Notes: generated by a model not told the origin, from the letters alone. A stretch of DNA of 64,000 nt from Corticium candelabrum (GCF_963422355.1 NC_085093.1:6548987-6612986), one strand, 5' to 3'. Shown: positions 1 to 13,115, counted from the first letter of the stretch. Translations and numbers: made by a program.

Positions 1-1469
1 GTGCTGCGTACTCTTGGCCCAACGATAGCCACGAAGAGCAGAAAGACATGAAACCTAACCAGAGTGATTGGCCAGCTCGGGTTTCTCTTTGGTGACTGTA
101 CCTGCATATGCGTCGTCAGTAATTGATTATATATACATCAGTATAAATAGACGAGCAGTGAGTGATGAAACCACATTTTCCTCGACTGGCATGCAGGGCA
201 CGAACAGTAGTCTAGATGCTAGTGTTTACATGCTGGTTGCCAACAGCAACTGCATTCACGCAATAATGATTTAGCCATGTATATAGATACATGCGTAAGC
301 AATTGTTGAATACATGAATACATGAAATTAGTGCGGTCAAAATTAAAGTTTACCTGCCAATGCTATTCATTACTTTAGTAAATTGTGAAGTCAACAAGTC
401 TAGCAATGTGAAGCTAGAGCGAAGCGTTGGCATTTCTATGACTATTAGCAGATAAACTTGATGTTGTGACCGCACTAATTGTATTCATGCATTCAACGAT
501 TTCTTACGCACTGGTAACAACGGCACCAACTGATACGGAGATACGGACATCTATGTGTGAGGTCGTGATCTACACTCCCATTGCAATCAAACCCATACAC
601 TCCATTAATTATCGCTAACCTTTTTGCCTTTTTGCAGTTGCTACGAAGATGCGACGTGTTCTAGCAACACTAAGGCATCATAACACTGTCTCATTCTATC
701 AAAAATTGACCCGTTTCCAGGTACTTTGGTAGTACGTAACTATACTAGGTTATCACTACGCCCTCGCTCGTGTCCCCGACAAACCTAGTGTTTGGAGCGC
801 TTCTCGAGTTATTTGTGATGCCGACCACTTGTTGTACATGTATTGGTGGTTGTCGAAGTCGAAAATATTTGGTCCAGTAATAACACATCATACAGTATCT
901 TTGCTTCCAAAAATTTACGTGCCACGAGTTCCGCTGGGTCACTTATGTGTCACATCACCCTAATGAAGCCAGTAGCGATGCTTTGAAGCCTTGCAACTGA
1001 ATGGACCGGTAGCTAATTGGCACCAGGAACGTCAAAGTCATTATGAATTAATTAAACAATGCATGCATGGGCTAGAGGGAAGCATTAAGAAGCGGGTACA
1101 GCTCAACAAAGCGAGAAACAATCTTGTGGAAATCTGAACAATGAATGTCGATGTGCCACGGCTGATAGACGATCAGAACCTACATTGAGAAAGTCTGGTG
1201 GTTTTGAGGGGCATCATCACATCATCGCATAGCAAGTGTATAAAACTGCTTTGCGTGGTACTTCATAAAGTTTACGAGTACTACTCTATAACTGAGACCT
1301 TTAAAATGCGGCAGATAGCAGTGTTTACACAGATATACATAGGTGACGTTCGGTTAGGACTCGGGTGCTTGAGGATTAATTAAGCTGACCTATCAGATGT
1401 CCGTTGTATATAGGTCAGTATGTCCTTAGCGATTAAAACATCCAACAATAATTATTTACTACATTTCAG
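1..1469. other. Upstream region, no certain gene
   Basis: No convincing coding exon is seen here. The stretch holds a fold-back element (292-512). At 638-720 there is a pyrimidine-rich acceptor-like site, an 83-nt open stretch and a GT donor. Its open frame would join the 1470 exon in phase 0, so it could be an upstream exon of the large extracellular gene. It lacks a signal-peptide-like start, and I would not call it without transcript support. Confidence 0.4.
292..512. repeat. Fold-back MITE-like element
   Basis: The left end (GCGTAAGCAATTGTTGAATA onward) is repeated inverted at the right end near 463-512. The arms are about 45 bp at high identity and share the internal words TTAGTGCGGTCA and AAGTTTA. 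There is no coding capacity. This is the form of a non-autonomous inverted-repeat transposon. I did not identify a target-site duplication. Confidence 0.7.
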
Positions 1470-4400
1470 GTGTTGTTCACATTCAAGTTTGCATCTAAGA
1501 GATCAACAGAAGATTTCTGTGACAAAACGACTATCGAAAGTGGTCAACTGATTGGAGAAGACAATGACGACGATGACTTTTGGTTTTGCAACGAATGCCC
1601 TCCATCAGTCTCAAAAAACATAACCCATGGCGGCACAGTCCCTGAATTTCTCACTCCGCTTTCTCGGACTCTCTATCAGTGCACTAGCTTTAGCATTGAG
1701 GACGATTGGACAGCTGGGGAAAACACATTCATTGCAACATTTCCAGCAGGTGGCAACTATGAAATAGTGTAAGTACAGTTTATGCTATACTTATTGCTAT
1801 CAAAAATAATTAGTACAACAATTCTGTCCCATCAAGTTCATGCTTAGCACTATTCATTTTTGTAACATGTTCGTATGTAACATTGCAGACATGCCGAGTG
1901 CTGTTTTATACGAGGACTTTCAGTTTCTGGCAACTGCACTACGGTACCGCCGGGGTTCGGTGACGATGATTTTTTTTGTGGGTGTGGATTTATAGTCTGC
2001 GGCAGTGGACTTTATACCGACGATCTATACTACAGCTTTCTCCTTGGAATGGATTTAGCTATCGTAGACCAATTTGGTGTAATAAACTCGTCACCGATTG
2101 CTGCATCAGTACCGTTGCTAAGACTAAGGGCAGGCTGCAGTTATGCAATACCAATACACATCGACGACCCTGATGGCAATCCCACTGCATGCAGAAGAGC
2201 AGAAGCAGAAGAATTCGAATGTGATTCAGCCTGTGACACTGGCTTAAACTTGGACATCGACACTGTAACTCTACTGATACAATGTGCTGCCCCAAATTCA
2301 ATAGTGACTTGTATTTCTGTTGCAGACACCTGGAACACCTTGTGTACTTCGTCTGACACCATTGCGTATGCATCCTGGACTCCATCCAGTTGCCCTTACA
2401 ATCGGTGATTTTAATGAAACTCAAAGAGAAACGTTCATCAGGACTCAACATGCCATTGCCGACACCATTATACCTTTGAAGTTCATTGTTGATGTTGTGC
2501 ACGGATTTGGCTTTCGTTGTGGAGCTCATGTTGCTTTCAGAAAAGGAACATTGAAAGGAGGAACATGCAACCCTATTCCATTCAGCTCAACTTTCACAAC
2601 TACGATATACATTGAAGAGGAGCCATGCAGTCGGTAGTCTACATTTAAGCCTCTCATTGGTCTATGACATCAATTGTTCTATTTTGTCTAGATTGGTGGA
2701 TGTTGTTATTGTTGGTCCACTTGGCGTTCGAAAGTCAAACATTACAGGATATGGTATCTACAAAAAAGTGACAGTTACATGGACACCAATCATGCCAAAG
2801 CAAGAAGGAATGCACATACTCTGCTTTCAAGCTATGGATGACTTTGGGTAAGGTGAACATCTAACCTATTGAAATTACTAAACATGAATCCCCAAATACT
2901 GTATAAACCAATGACGTTATAGCACATTCATTGCTAAGAGACATGTGTCCAAATGTGCATGTGTAACATATACAACGTTGTGTTGCAGCAGTGACATAAT
3001 ATTGACCAAATATCGTGTATCACTTGTAGAATGTACACAGAACAACGTTGTGTAACACTACTAGTTGGAGGTATTGGTTGCAACATATATACTAATGCTA
3101 TTAATGACATATTGATGTGCACTTAGCAAGTGCTCCCAAAGTTGTGCCCCATACAGCATCATTCAATGACTCCGGAGAAATACCATTCAACGAAACTCAA
3201 TTCACTATTAAATTTGATAAAGAGGTAAGCATGTGTTATAGAAAATGCCAGTTTAGAAAAGTTAATTCATGGTGTTCAGATTCGCCGTCCAAACATACAT
3301 CGCTATATCAAGATATTAAAAATCAGCAATGACCACAACAACCTCAACAACACATTTGTTTCAATCGACACGTCTACATCCAATCTCATCAATATAACTT
3401 TCAACAATCTAACCATCTACCTACCTGACAACGCATCCTTGGAAAGACATGCAACGTATCTAATAATTATGGAAGAAGGGTCAGTTGTTGGTTTTCCCTA
3501 CTGCATTGGAGGAGGCCCTCCATTTGTCGGATTAGACAACTGGATATTTACAGCAGGTACAAAGCTCCATTAGTCCTGAAGTTGTGTACCTAACTGTGGC
3601 TTGTTGTAATCTAGTTCCTTTGAATATATGTGGAGATGCATACGTTGACTTGGTCGATGACTGTGATGATGGCAACAGTGTTAGTGGTGACGGATGTAGT
3701 TACAACTGCACAATAGAATTTGCATATCGCTGCAACAAAACTGCAAGTGGAACAAGCATTTGTATCCGCAATGAGTGTGGAGATGGCATAGTGTTTGAAC
3801 CTGAAGAACAATGTGATGATTCCAATTTGAATGCAGAAGACGGATGCAATAGCAATTGTACCGTTGAACCTGGTTACCGATGTGAAACTCAAGACACAGG
3901 TACAAGCACGTGCATCAATCTATGTAGCAACGGAATTCTAGACTCCACGGTTGAAGAATGTGATAATGGAATCAATGCCATTCGTGATGGCTGCAGTGAC
4001 ACAAACTGCCAAATTCTGCCACTCTGGAATTGTACATCAAATTTTGGAAATCGCAGTGAATGTGAACACGTAACCATTGACTTCGACAGCAGCAACCCCT
4101 CAACACTCGATCTTACCGTAAATTTCACAAAATCAGGTGAACCAGTATTTATTGCTGATCCCGATATTATTGATACAAGCAACTACAACACCACAGTATG
4201 TCACAAACCAAATTAAACTAGCTGATAGTACAATACACTGGTTTAACTCTCCACTAGAACTGGATGGCTGTTGTCTTCAACCTAACTGGCATCATGTCAA
4301 CCTTAACTGAAAACGTACGCCATGAATTCAACTAACGATGTGTAATCTTCAATGTTTACTGTTAACAGGTGGTATACAGACCTACTATATCTCTAGTTGC

Positions 4401-7400
4401 AAATCGAATAACAGTTGAGCAGCTGCTGGCTCTGACAGTAAGTGAAACACCAGGAAATGCAATTGGTCAAGTGAGCTTGTAAGGAGGCTAGCAAATACGT
4501 TCTTCACAAAACTGACTAAAATTTGTGTTTTCATCCGTAGTGCTACAAACATTCTGACTAGACCACCAGACACACCTGTAAATCTGACCCACGTCCTACT
4601 GTCAGTTGTCTACGAAGTCAGAAATCCTGATTTTTCCCCAAGGTATGTGGACACGTATTTTGCACCACAGCCACAACCTGACTGACTTTCTTAAAATCAC
4701 ATCTTTGATATAGACAAATTTCTGTAAAAGTATATGACAATTACAACATTGCTGGACTTGAAGCAATTATAACTTTGCAATACTTTGGAGAAAACTCAAA
4801 CCCACCATCTCTGCAAGCATTTGGTAAAAGATACATTTAGCCAATTAGATTCAATATAAAGCATTGATATCCAAGAATTCTGCATTAGGAGCTGTTCAAT
4901 TTGTGGAAAAGTCTATTGATCCTGTTGAGCTTGGACAAGTAAACATCAGTGATCCAGACCATGAAATGTATGACTATAAATTGTCCCAAGCTCTGTTGAC
5001 TCGTCACTATGCATCATCTTGATAGCTATGAAATGCAATCAGCTACAATCAAAATATCAGCATCAGATGTTTCTCAGAATGAGATGATCAATTTGACTGT
5101 GACCAGCACAGTCATCACAGTTCAAGTAAGTTCAGCAATGCTAAGCCAGACTACTTAATATCACCTTATGTTAATCTACAGTACAACGGAACAACCGGTA
5201 CACTACATTTACAAGGTAGTGCTCCGCCTGCTGAGTACCAGAGCCTAATGAGCAGTGCTACTTACTTCATATGGTAAACACAACAACTTATTGCTAAGGC
5301 AACTGTCATAATAGAATGTTTAATGCCTGTAGGGGTGAGGTTGGACGATTGCAACCTCGTTCTATTATCTATACAATTAATGATGGACTACATTCAGCAC
5401 ACTCTTCCCGAGAGTAAACAAAACTGCACCATACATACAAATGAATTCTTTGATTTCTCCTTTTCAGACTTATCCTAATTGTTGTTAACGATCCACCAAC
5501 ACTGACAATCACATCTGACAGTATAACCTACACTGAAGGAGATGAACCTACCCTTCTACCAACAACTGCAGCATTTGAACCAGACAGTGGAATCATTGAA
5601 AAGTATTGCTTCATGTTTCAGTTAAGTGTATTAGAATAAAATCATTTAAACATGTGCCGCTTAGAGCCCTGATTACAATGGAAAGAGTAGACCCCAATGA
5701 TATCCTTCTAATCAACATATCAACATCTCAGCAGGATGCACATGTCACAACTGATACCCAAACACACAATGACACGTTAATGCTGGTATCTGCAATGTAA
5801 ATTCAGTTGTACTGTAAACACAATACCTTTCTGTTGACAGAATTTGTCAGGCAATGCTACAGAAGATGCATATAGCAATTTGCTGTCAGCAATTATATTT
5901 CACAACAGAAATTTCAACCCTGGTAATCCAGCATCCTTTCCAAGGTAATGCAAAGTGTTAGGATATCATAATCAAACTGATGCAGCATGTCTCTTGTTAG
6001 GACTGTTAATATATCAATTTTTGATGGCAAATTCTGGAGTAACAGCATTCAGTTTCATGTATGGCCAACAAGTTTGTTTGCTTCTGTTCGTGAGATATTT
6101 GTTGATGCAGGTGGACTTTGTCCCAGTCAATGACCCACCATCAATGCAAATAACTGGGACTGTTGATGTGACACAGTATTCTTCTTCACGTAATCGTCAA
6201 GCAAATAATACATACGAAGAAGATAATCTACCTGTTGCACTAATTGAAAATCTAACTATTTATGATGTTGACAGCAACAATGGAAGTTGGCTAAAAGTTG
6301 TACTCAATCGAGCACTGGATGGACAAGCTGAAAAGCTAGCATTCAATGAGACTTTAGCAAACAAAAGTGGCTTGATCATACAGTCACAGACATGGCCAGA
6401 TAACACTACACTTGAGTTAGTATTCAGTGGCAATGCCCCATTCTATATGTATAGAGAACTTATACGCACTTTCAACTATGCAAACACAAAGAATGAGAAC
6501 CCAATCACTGGACAACGATTTGTTACATTCATTCTAGCAGATGACCAAGGTGCTGTCAGTGGTCCGATCATAATTCGAATCACAGTTCTTGAAAGAAACG
6601 ACGAACCTGATGTAGACTTGGGAGGAGGTGCTGGTGTGATAGATACAGTAACTTTCAATGATGGTGACAACGTTGGAGTTGAGCTTGTCAGTCATCCACA
6701 TAGACTTCGCATTATGCTACCCGACTCAGCAGCAATATCAAAAATCACAGTGGAACTAAGGTACATTACACGTATTTAATTAAATCACTAAACAGTTTGT
6801 TTATAAAATTTTATGCATGTAGTCATTTGCAAGAGCTTGTAATATAACAGTCGAGGCCTACACAATTGAGACAAATGGCTTCTTTACAATTTCAGAACCG
6901 AATAATTTAGTATAACCACATCAATTCATAACAAGACTAACACTGCTTCACTATTCATTGATAGAAATGGTTTTCTTACAACCTCCTTAGCCTGAGTTTA
7001 TAAACCCTACACATTATAGCATTTCAAACCTCCTAAATGTGTCATATGTGTTGACTCATGACCAATCTCGCCACGCTTTCGTCATTCCTGGATGTTCAAT
7101 CCATGCTGAGGATTAAGCATCCGAGAATGACTACAACACTGCGAGACTGGTCAGGAGTCAATCATATGTATGAATGCTCTCAGTTGAACTGTTGTTTGTT
7201 ACTATGGCAAGAACACTGTGTCAACACCACATAACATGGCCTAGCACATCAGTACACATACACTGTGTATAAACACATACTCACCCAACTTTTAATCAGT
7301 CACATCAATGCAATATTCAATAGCTATAGCAGACTAGATTTGTTGCAAGTTGCATTTCGTTACACTACACCACAATCTTCTACTTTATTTTAAACATTGT

Positions 7401-8619
7401 TCCTTGAACAACATCCCACTAACTAAATATAGTGCATATCCTTGCATTACGTTGTATCAACAGGGCAACTAATGGCTTCATATTTGACGAGACAGAATAC
7501 ATCTATCCAGTCAGACTCTTTCCAGATACGGTGCAGGTCAGTAATCAGATTGCAAACAATGATAGTACACTACTGCGGTAACGGTAACAACCTACTATTG
7601 CAGTTCGAACTTGGACCTGCAGCTAAATCAATAACATTATTAGGCAATGCACCACTAGAGGTACAATGTAACCAAATAAACATAATTTATGTTTCCCTAT
7701 TTCACATCTATTTTTACATCAAATAGGACTATATCAGAGCAGTACAAGCACTGAGATATACCAACCTAGAAAATGAGCCAACCACCTTTCTTATAATCAA
7801 TGGTTCCCAGGTTGATATCAACAGAACAGTATGTGGGCAAATATACAAGTACACTTATTATATGCCACTGCAATTATCTGGATATCGTCTGTGCAGATCA
7901 TCATCACTGTTACTGACTCAGGCTTGCGTGGATTACCACCAGCGTCAACTGTTGCACAAGTCTTGCTTGAAATCAAGATGGTAAATGACAACCCTCCAAC
8001 ATTGTCTCTGAACATCCTTCCTGAGTGTATTGCCAATGCTGAACCCATGCTTCACATTCAAAAGAGATCAGTCGCAGAAACCAGCCACATCAGCAATTGC
8101 ACTGAAAAAGTATGTAGCCAACAACAATGGAATGAGACTGCTAAATAAACATTGTTTCAAATTGTATAGGCACCAACAGTCTCTAGTGTTGAGCTGCAAG
8201 GCTACAATGGAACATACATCCGTGCCACTTCAAGACTGGTCATTCAGTTTTCCAGAAACACTAATGCTCCACCCATTGCAAAGTGTGAACATCTGGACCA
8301 AGTCCTAACACTGTCACCATTGAATCTCGCTTTAGCAAGAAAACTTGCAATTTGGGAAAACACTGCAAGACTTGTGATAATCTTCCAGGAAAATGTTGCT
8401 ATTCCAGAAAAGAAACAAGTGCAACTTGATTTCCATGATTCAAGTGGTAAAACATGTTTTAATCTGTTAAGACTTGTTTCAATGCAAAATGTATTTCCAG
8501 GTCAAGTAGGAGTTAATGAGAAATGTAAGCATCATGTTTGTCTACCAGATGGTTTGTCTAAGAGTGTGTCAGGTTCATATATAGCTGAGCCATTTCTACC
8601 ACGTCCACTACAACTGTGA
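1470..8619 (+). CDS. Large extracellular protein: DUF4215-type Cys repeats plus cadherin-like repeats (5' partial)
   Basis: About 26 exons join in a continuous frame: 1470-1768, 1889-2343, 2390-2633, 2692-2847, 3131-3224, 3280-3556, 3615-4195, 4369-4478, 4542-4642, 4714-4823, 4889-4967, 5026-5125, 5182-5273, 5333-5413, 5468-5602, 5665-5785, 5841-5944, 6001-6058, 6111-6760, 7464-7536, 7604-7660, 7727-7828, 7897-8109, 8170-8446 and 8501-8619. The exon at 3615 encodes three tandem CGDG...CDDGN...GDGCS-x-NC repeats (DUF4215-like). From about 4.9 kb onward come repeats with VVNDPP or PVNDPP starts, YTEGD-like strands, Y-Q-x-x-L-x-S-x-x-Y segments and IYTINDG ends, which resemble cadherin-like or VCBS-type repeats; a later one starts MVNDNPP. 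Many N-x-T/S sites fit a secreted or surface protein. No signal peptide was found, so the 5' end is missing or unresolved, and no membrane helix is seen before the stop at 8619. The 46-nt intron at 2344-2389 is the weakest junction. Adhesion or matrix function is inference. Confidence 0.75.
7043..7168. repeat. Near-perfect hairpin inside an intron
   Basis: The 126-bp stretch is almost its own reverse complement. It begins CATATGTGTTGACTCATGAC and ends with the inverted counterpart GTCAGGAGTCAATCATATG, with a loop near ATGCTGA at about 7105. It lies in the 6761-7463 intron of the extracellular gene and is a probable small MITE. Confidence 0.7.
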
Positions 8620-8797
8620 CCATCCCTATACAGGCGAATGACTTGGTACACAATTTCATAGCCAAGAAAAGTACAACGCAACCTCACTTATAGACACTAG
8701 AATTCTCTGTAATAAAATGTGGCAGCAAGGCAAACACTTCAACTCCCTTTACTAGTTTTAGAGTATAATCAACCAAACCTCTACCAAAGCTAATGCT
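8620..8797. terminator. Convergent 3' ends with a poly(A) signal
   Basis: Only about 180 bp separate the stop of the plus-strand extracellular gene (8619) from the stop of the minus-strand MRPL27 (8798). AATAAA at 8711-8716 suits the plus-strand gene. I see no canonical signal for MRPL27 in this gap, so its mRNA may extend into the opposite gene. Confidence 0.45.
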
Positions 8798-9401
8798 CTA
8801 CTCTATTCTTACAAATCTAACCTGTTTGGGATCAGCAATAACATGTATATATTGCTTCTCTTTCCGTCTTCGAGATACAAATGTGTCTTCTTTTCTTCCG
8901 GTCAAACTAATGACCCCTGGTACTGGCTTCCCTTTACTTCTTTCGACTCGATCCAGATACTCTAGATAAGTCTGCCGAGGTTCTCGTGCAAATTTCACAA
9001 CACCAGAAGTAAGTGCAAAAAGGGTATGATCCCTTCCAACGCCAACATTAGCACCAGGATGGAACTTCAAAGTTCTTTGTCGCATCAGAATATTGCCTGC
9101 CTCCACGTGTTGTCCTACAGTATCCAAAAACCGGTTCTGACATATACACAATAAGTATGCTGCAGGTCTATATAATAAGGTGGTTTTGGATTGTAAGTAT
9201 GGTAGATTGTTACATGTATTTAAATTGTAACTGAAATTAGGAAACATAACCATAATGTTAATTGTCTAATTTAGATATGCTGTTTAATACTAAAATAAAT
9301 GCATAACATTCATTCTATCTTTAAGTGGTATATTGGTAAACAAATCTGCACATGAGCACACACTACACACAAATTAATGTCTGTATTCCCAAGCACACGC
9401 A

Positions 9402-9455
<54 letters not shown>

Positions 9456-11105
9456 CAAAATAACGGTCGAACATTGGACATTGTCCAACCTTTTTGCCAC
9501 TTGATTGATCAACTCCAATTGTGATTGGACACTTTGTCCGAACAAGCCGAATAGCAATGGTTCAAATTGGTTGCCCTTTCGTTACACAGGCACCTTGTGT
9601 AGGAAGAGGAATGAGTAATTTAGCAGCATGCATTGCTTTTTCCTTTGCCTGCATAGGCTTTGTCTGTTGTCAGTCCACCTTTTGTTTGGTTTGTTGCCAA
9701 CTAAGTGGTAAGGCCACAAGAAGAAAATTAGTTGTTTGACATGAAATTTGGCTCAGAAATCCGTGCGCGTATTTTTTTATTTCTACAATTATTAATATTA
9801 ATATGTAAATATTATGTTAGATATGGGCAACCAGTAAACAAAGAGTCAGAGTTTTGCAACTTTTAATTAATTGCTATTACAGAACTCATAACTGATTAGA
9901 GAAACATGACAGAACTCAACTCAACACACTATATTAACTGACAGAAGCACTGAACAATGCGTGCCTCCGCAGTAACATGTCGCTGTCCGCGTAGATAGAC
10001 TTGTTCTGTTAGTACCCGGATAAAGTCAGGATGCCCGGATAATTTATATATAGGCATACACGTCTACAAGAGATTCTTCTAGTTCTGCGAGACCTAATAG
10101 AACAATCATGATTTGATAACCCCTTTCACTGCTGTACATAAGTAGATTTGGCAGAAATAATACGACCTTTCACGACCGTAGTTACTACAAGCACATGCTC
10201 AGTCAGAATGAAAAATAAAAAAATGGTGTGCAGCTAACAATTGGTGCGCGCACACCTGTCAAACAATTAATTTTCTTCTTGTGGCCTAAGCTTGCTGTGG
10301 TCAGCTAAAGGCTACTAAGCAACCTCAACCTCTGTCTAGTGCCACCAGTCATAAAGACAACTGTATGCCATCACTAATGGGAAATCTAAAGTTTGGATGG
10401 CAATCAACTACAAGAGTAGATACTTTATAAATAATTTGAATATTGTTTCAGTGATGTTTTGTCTTTTAATCCTGGCATAATTGTATCTTATAAAATATGG
10501 TGCAAATCCACTATCACAAGCCTCTGCCACACAGGGCTTTTATTAGACTCTACCCATGAAGTCTCACTTTGACGATGGAAGAGTGTGAGACTAGGTTGAG
10601 TCTAGGCTTTCATGTGCAAAACATTTGTTAGTCTAGGATCCGTCTAGAATTGCAAAAGTGCCAGCAAATACTATAAAAATCCTGTGGTTAACGTAAACTT
10701 TGTAATAATAATTTTCGGCATTTGCTGTTACAAGCAAAGCAGAAGTCACACAAATATGAGACAGCTGCACACAACAGAGTTTCCTACTAGGGCAGAAACA
10801 AAACGTTATAGAATCGGCAACAATTGCCAAATTGGCAAACATATTCTATTATCTATAATATATTATTCTTAGATGTTACATTGAATAATGCTCAAATGAT
10901 TACATTAGAGCACACTGTAAAGGTGAATTTGTATTTATGCAGAGGTATTTAATTATTAAGATATATACAACAGTAATTCAAAACAAATTTTTAATTTACT
11001 TTCAAAAAATTTTGTCCGATTTTGTCTGATCAAATCTATTAGATGTCTAGGCAATTTTTTTGCTTGACCAGACATTCTGAGCGGGTGGAAAAAATTATTT
11101 CAAGC

Positions 11106-11175
<70 letters not shown>

Positions 11176-11720
11176 CCATTTTCAACTACTGTATAACCGG
11201 TTATTTCTGCGATCATGATATTTCTGCAAATTCTGCGAAGAAATCACAGAGCGCACAAATAATATTCCAGTTATTTAGGCCTATCCTCGAAGGATGTCCC
11301 AGGCAGTCACTGTGCAGACACATACATGTGTATACAAGTAACTGTACTCCTGGTTGAAATGCAAAAAATTTAATTGGCAGTAGTTATAACTTCTGTTTAT
11401 ATTCTCAAATCACAGTAATCTAAGGACCGCAGCAATAACTGGTTAACGGTACACATGCATACCAAAACAGCACATACACAAAAAATTAATTAATTAATTA
11501 ACACTTAGTTGGATAAACTATCCTACCTACCTTCTCCCTTCTTAGGACCACGTCTCTTGCCAGCAGTCTTTCTGCGTGGTCCCAGGTGTACAGCTGAGCG
11601 AGGCTGACAAATCCAACGAGATCCTGACAAACACAACTAAAAACTGGTACCATAATCCTCCCACTGCTATCGAATTTTGCACTTACCAATTGCAGAAAAT
11701 AATTGGCAGGTTCTTAGCAT
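8798..11720 (-). CDS. MRPL27: Mitochondrial large-subunit ribosomal protein bL27m
   Basis: Three exons on the minus strand: 11720-11687 ([15 protein letters not shown]), 11623-11531 (basic, with [14 protein letters not shown]) and 9114-8798. Joining at the acceptor after 9115 gives [18 protein letters not shown], then the family core [18 protein letters not shown] and SGVVKF. This is the bL27 fold, which sits near the peptidyl-transferase centre of the ribosome. The N-terminus looks like a mitochondrial targeting peptide. A long C-terminal extension ends in [12 protein letters not shown], as in other mitochondrial forms that are longer than bacterial L27. Two other possible acceptors (after 9137 and further upstream) give inserted residues or break the frame, so 9114 is preferred. 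The second intron is about 2.4 kb and carries two (CA)n tracts. The gene shares a start region with PIGY. Confidence 0.9.
9403..9452. repeat. (CA)n microsatellite
   Basis: A dinucleotide CA tract of about 50 bp in the second intron of MRPL27. Confidence 0.95.
11108..11172. repeat. (CA)n microsatellite
   Basis: A pure CA tract of about 65 bp in the second intron of MRPL27. The rest of that intron (9115-11530) shows no convincing exon. Confidence 0.95.
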
Positions 11721-11775
11721 GCTGACTGCACTGTGCCTCCGTAACCTCCCGTATAACTTAACTCGCGTTAAGACA
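11721..11775. promoter_or_regulatory. Probable bidirectional promoter or shared 5' region, MRPL27/PIGY
   Basis: Just 55 bp lie between the MRPL27 start codon (minus, 11720) and the PIGY start codon (plus, 11776), so both 5' UTRs and the core promoter must be extremely compact or overlapping. An inverted repeat CTTAAC-TCGC-GTTAAG sits at 11757-11772, immediately before the PIGY ATG. No TATA box is evident. Promoter function is inferred from layout only. Confidence 0.6.
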
Positions 11776-12064
11776 ATGGCAGCATGTTCGCCAAGTTGTG
11801 GTTACGTTTGTTTGCTACTTTCTGTTCTATTAACTGGCATTTATGGTTACGGATTGTACTGGAAATTAACCGTAAGTTGCATTACAACGAATTAATCTCT
11901 TGCCGTTGCTCTAGTTTTGTGATTTCTAGAGTCCTGCTGACGTTGATAGCTGCTTTAGACTGGGAGCGTGCTATTTTGCACTAATGGCTCCTCTCTTGGT
12001 TCCTGTTACCGTCTTGGTTCTATACTTTAATTGGATGGGTCTGATGTTCTTCATTAACAATTGA
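11776..12064 (+). CDS. PIGY: PIG-Y, small subunit of the GPI-GlcNAc transferase
   Basis: Two exons, 11776-11871 and 11930-12064, join in phase 0 across a 58-nt intron and encode about 75 residues. The protein has two hydrophobic segments (about residues 9-29 and 45-66) and ends FNWMGLMFFINN. This matches the length (about 71 residues), two-helix topology and W-M-G-containing C-terminus of animal PIG-Y. PIG-Y belongs to the endoplasmic-reticulum complex that transfers GlcNAc to phosphatidylinositol, the first step of GPI-anchor synthesis. The first in-frame ATG follows the shared promoter directly. Assignment rests on the C-terminal motif and topology, since small membrane proteins carry little signal. 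Confidence 0.8.
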
Positions 12065-12524
12065 ATATCAGAGTGTTGGTCACAGCAAGAAAATTTCGAT
12101 CATGTGATCATGATCAGCTGCAGACTGATGAAATGAAATGCAACAAGAAGAGCTGAAAGTTAAAATGCAAATGCCAATGCAACGTAAACATTGCAAGGTT
12201 GCATAGAAAGACCAATGATAAGAATGCCTTTTTATGATATCCTTTATTTTGGATTTCTAGAATATGCTGGAGTACGTAATAGTTTCCTTGAGTGGGGTTG
12301 AGTCTTGTGTCTAATCAATTAGAAAGTTGAAAATTTTTATAATACGTGTACCAATACTTTGGTAACTGATAGAGATGTGCTGTGTCTTTCTGGTGTGTAC
12401 AAGAGTCTTTCAGAGCCATATATGGTCTTGCTAGTGGGAGACCGAAAACGGTCTGGCTAAGCGTGTAGCGCGCGTTAGAATATTCTACTAACAACCACGT
12501 TAGAATAACAACCACGCCTACTCA
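12065..12524. other. PIGY to NAA50 intergenic region
   Basis: About 460 bp with no coding exon seen. It should hold the PIGY 3' end and the NAA50 promoter. A short direct repeat, AACAACCACG, occurs twice within 12490-12516, just upstream of the NAA50 ATG. Confidence 0.5.
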
Positions 12525-13049
12525 ATGGCCGCGGCAGTAGCGAAAAGGTAAAGTCAATATTTCTTTTTGTGTGCGATGTACTGGATTCATTCTGTTCTAG
12601 AAGAGACACCGAACTCGGAGATGTAACGCCGCATAACATTAGACAACTGAGAACACTAAACACGGTCGTCTTTCCTGTCACTTACAACGACAAGGTAAAA
12701 CGCTCGATAAAATACGAAAATCTCTTTCAAATGCCCTTGATTTCCTTTGAGCAGTTTTACAAGGACGTTTTGGAGTTAGGAGAACTGGCGAAATTAGGTA
12801 AATGTGGACAGATTGTTGTATGTCTAGGCGTTTTAGTTTGTTTTCTTTGCTTCACTAGCGTACTTCAATGATATCGTTGTTGGAGGAGTTTGCTGTCGTG
12901 TCGATACGTCGCAAGACAGACGTCGACTCTACATCATGACATTAGGCTGTCTCAGGCCTTACCGGCGACTAGGCATAGGTACAGTAGAAATCAACTTGCA
13001 ATCACGTGTGAATGTGGAATTTGATAAATATTGTAAATCCAGAATATAC

Positions 13050-13115
<66 letters not shown>

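Noticed and set aside
2059..2529. 156-codon minus frame
   Set aside because: It is the antisense shadow of the extracellular gene's exons, which join cleanly on the plus strand.
9137..9253. Longer N-terminus for the MRPL27 last exon
   Set aside because: Extending past 9114 adds residues with no family match, whereas the 9114 acceptor restores the conserved KKGEGQHVEAG.
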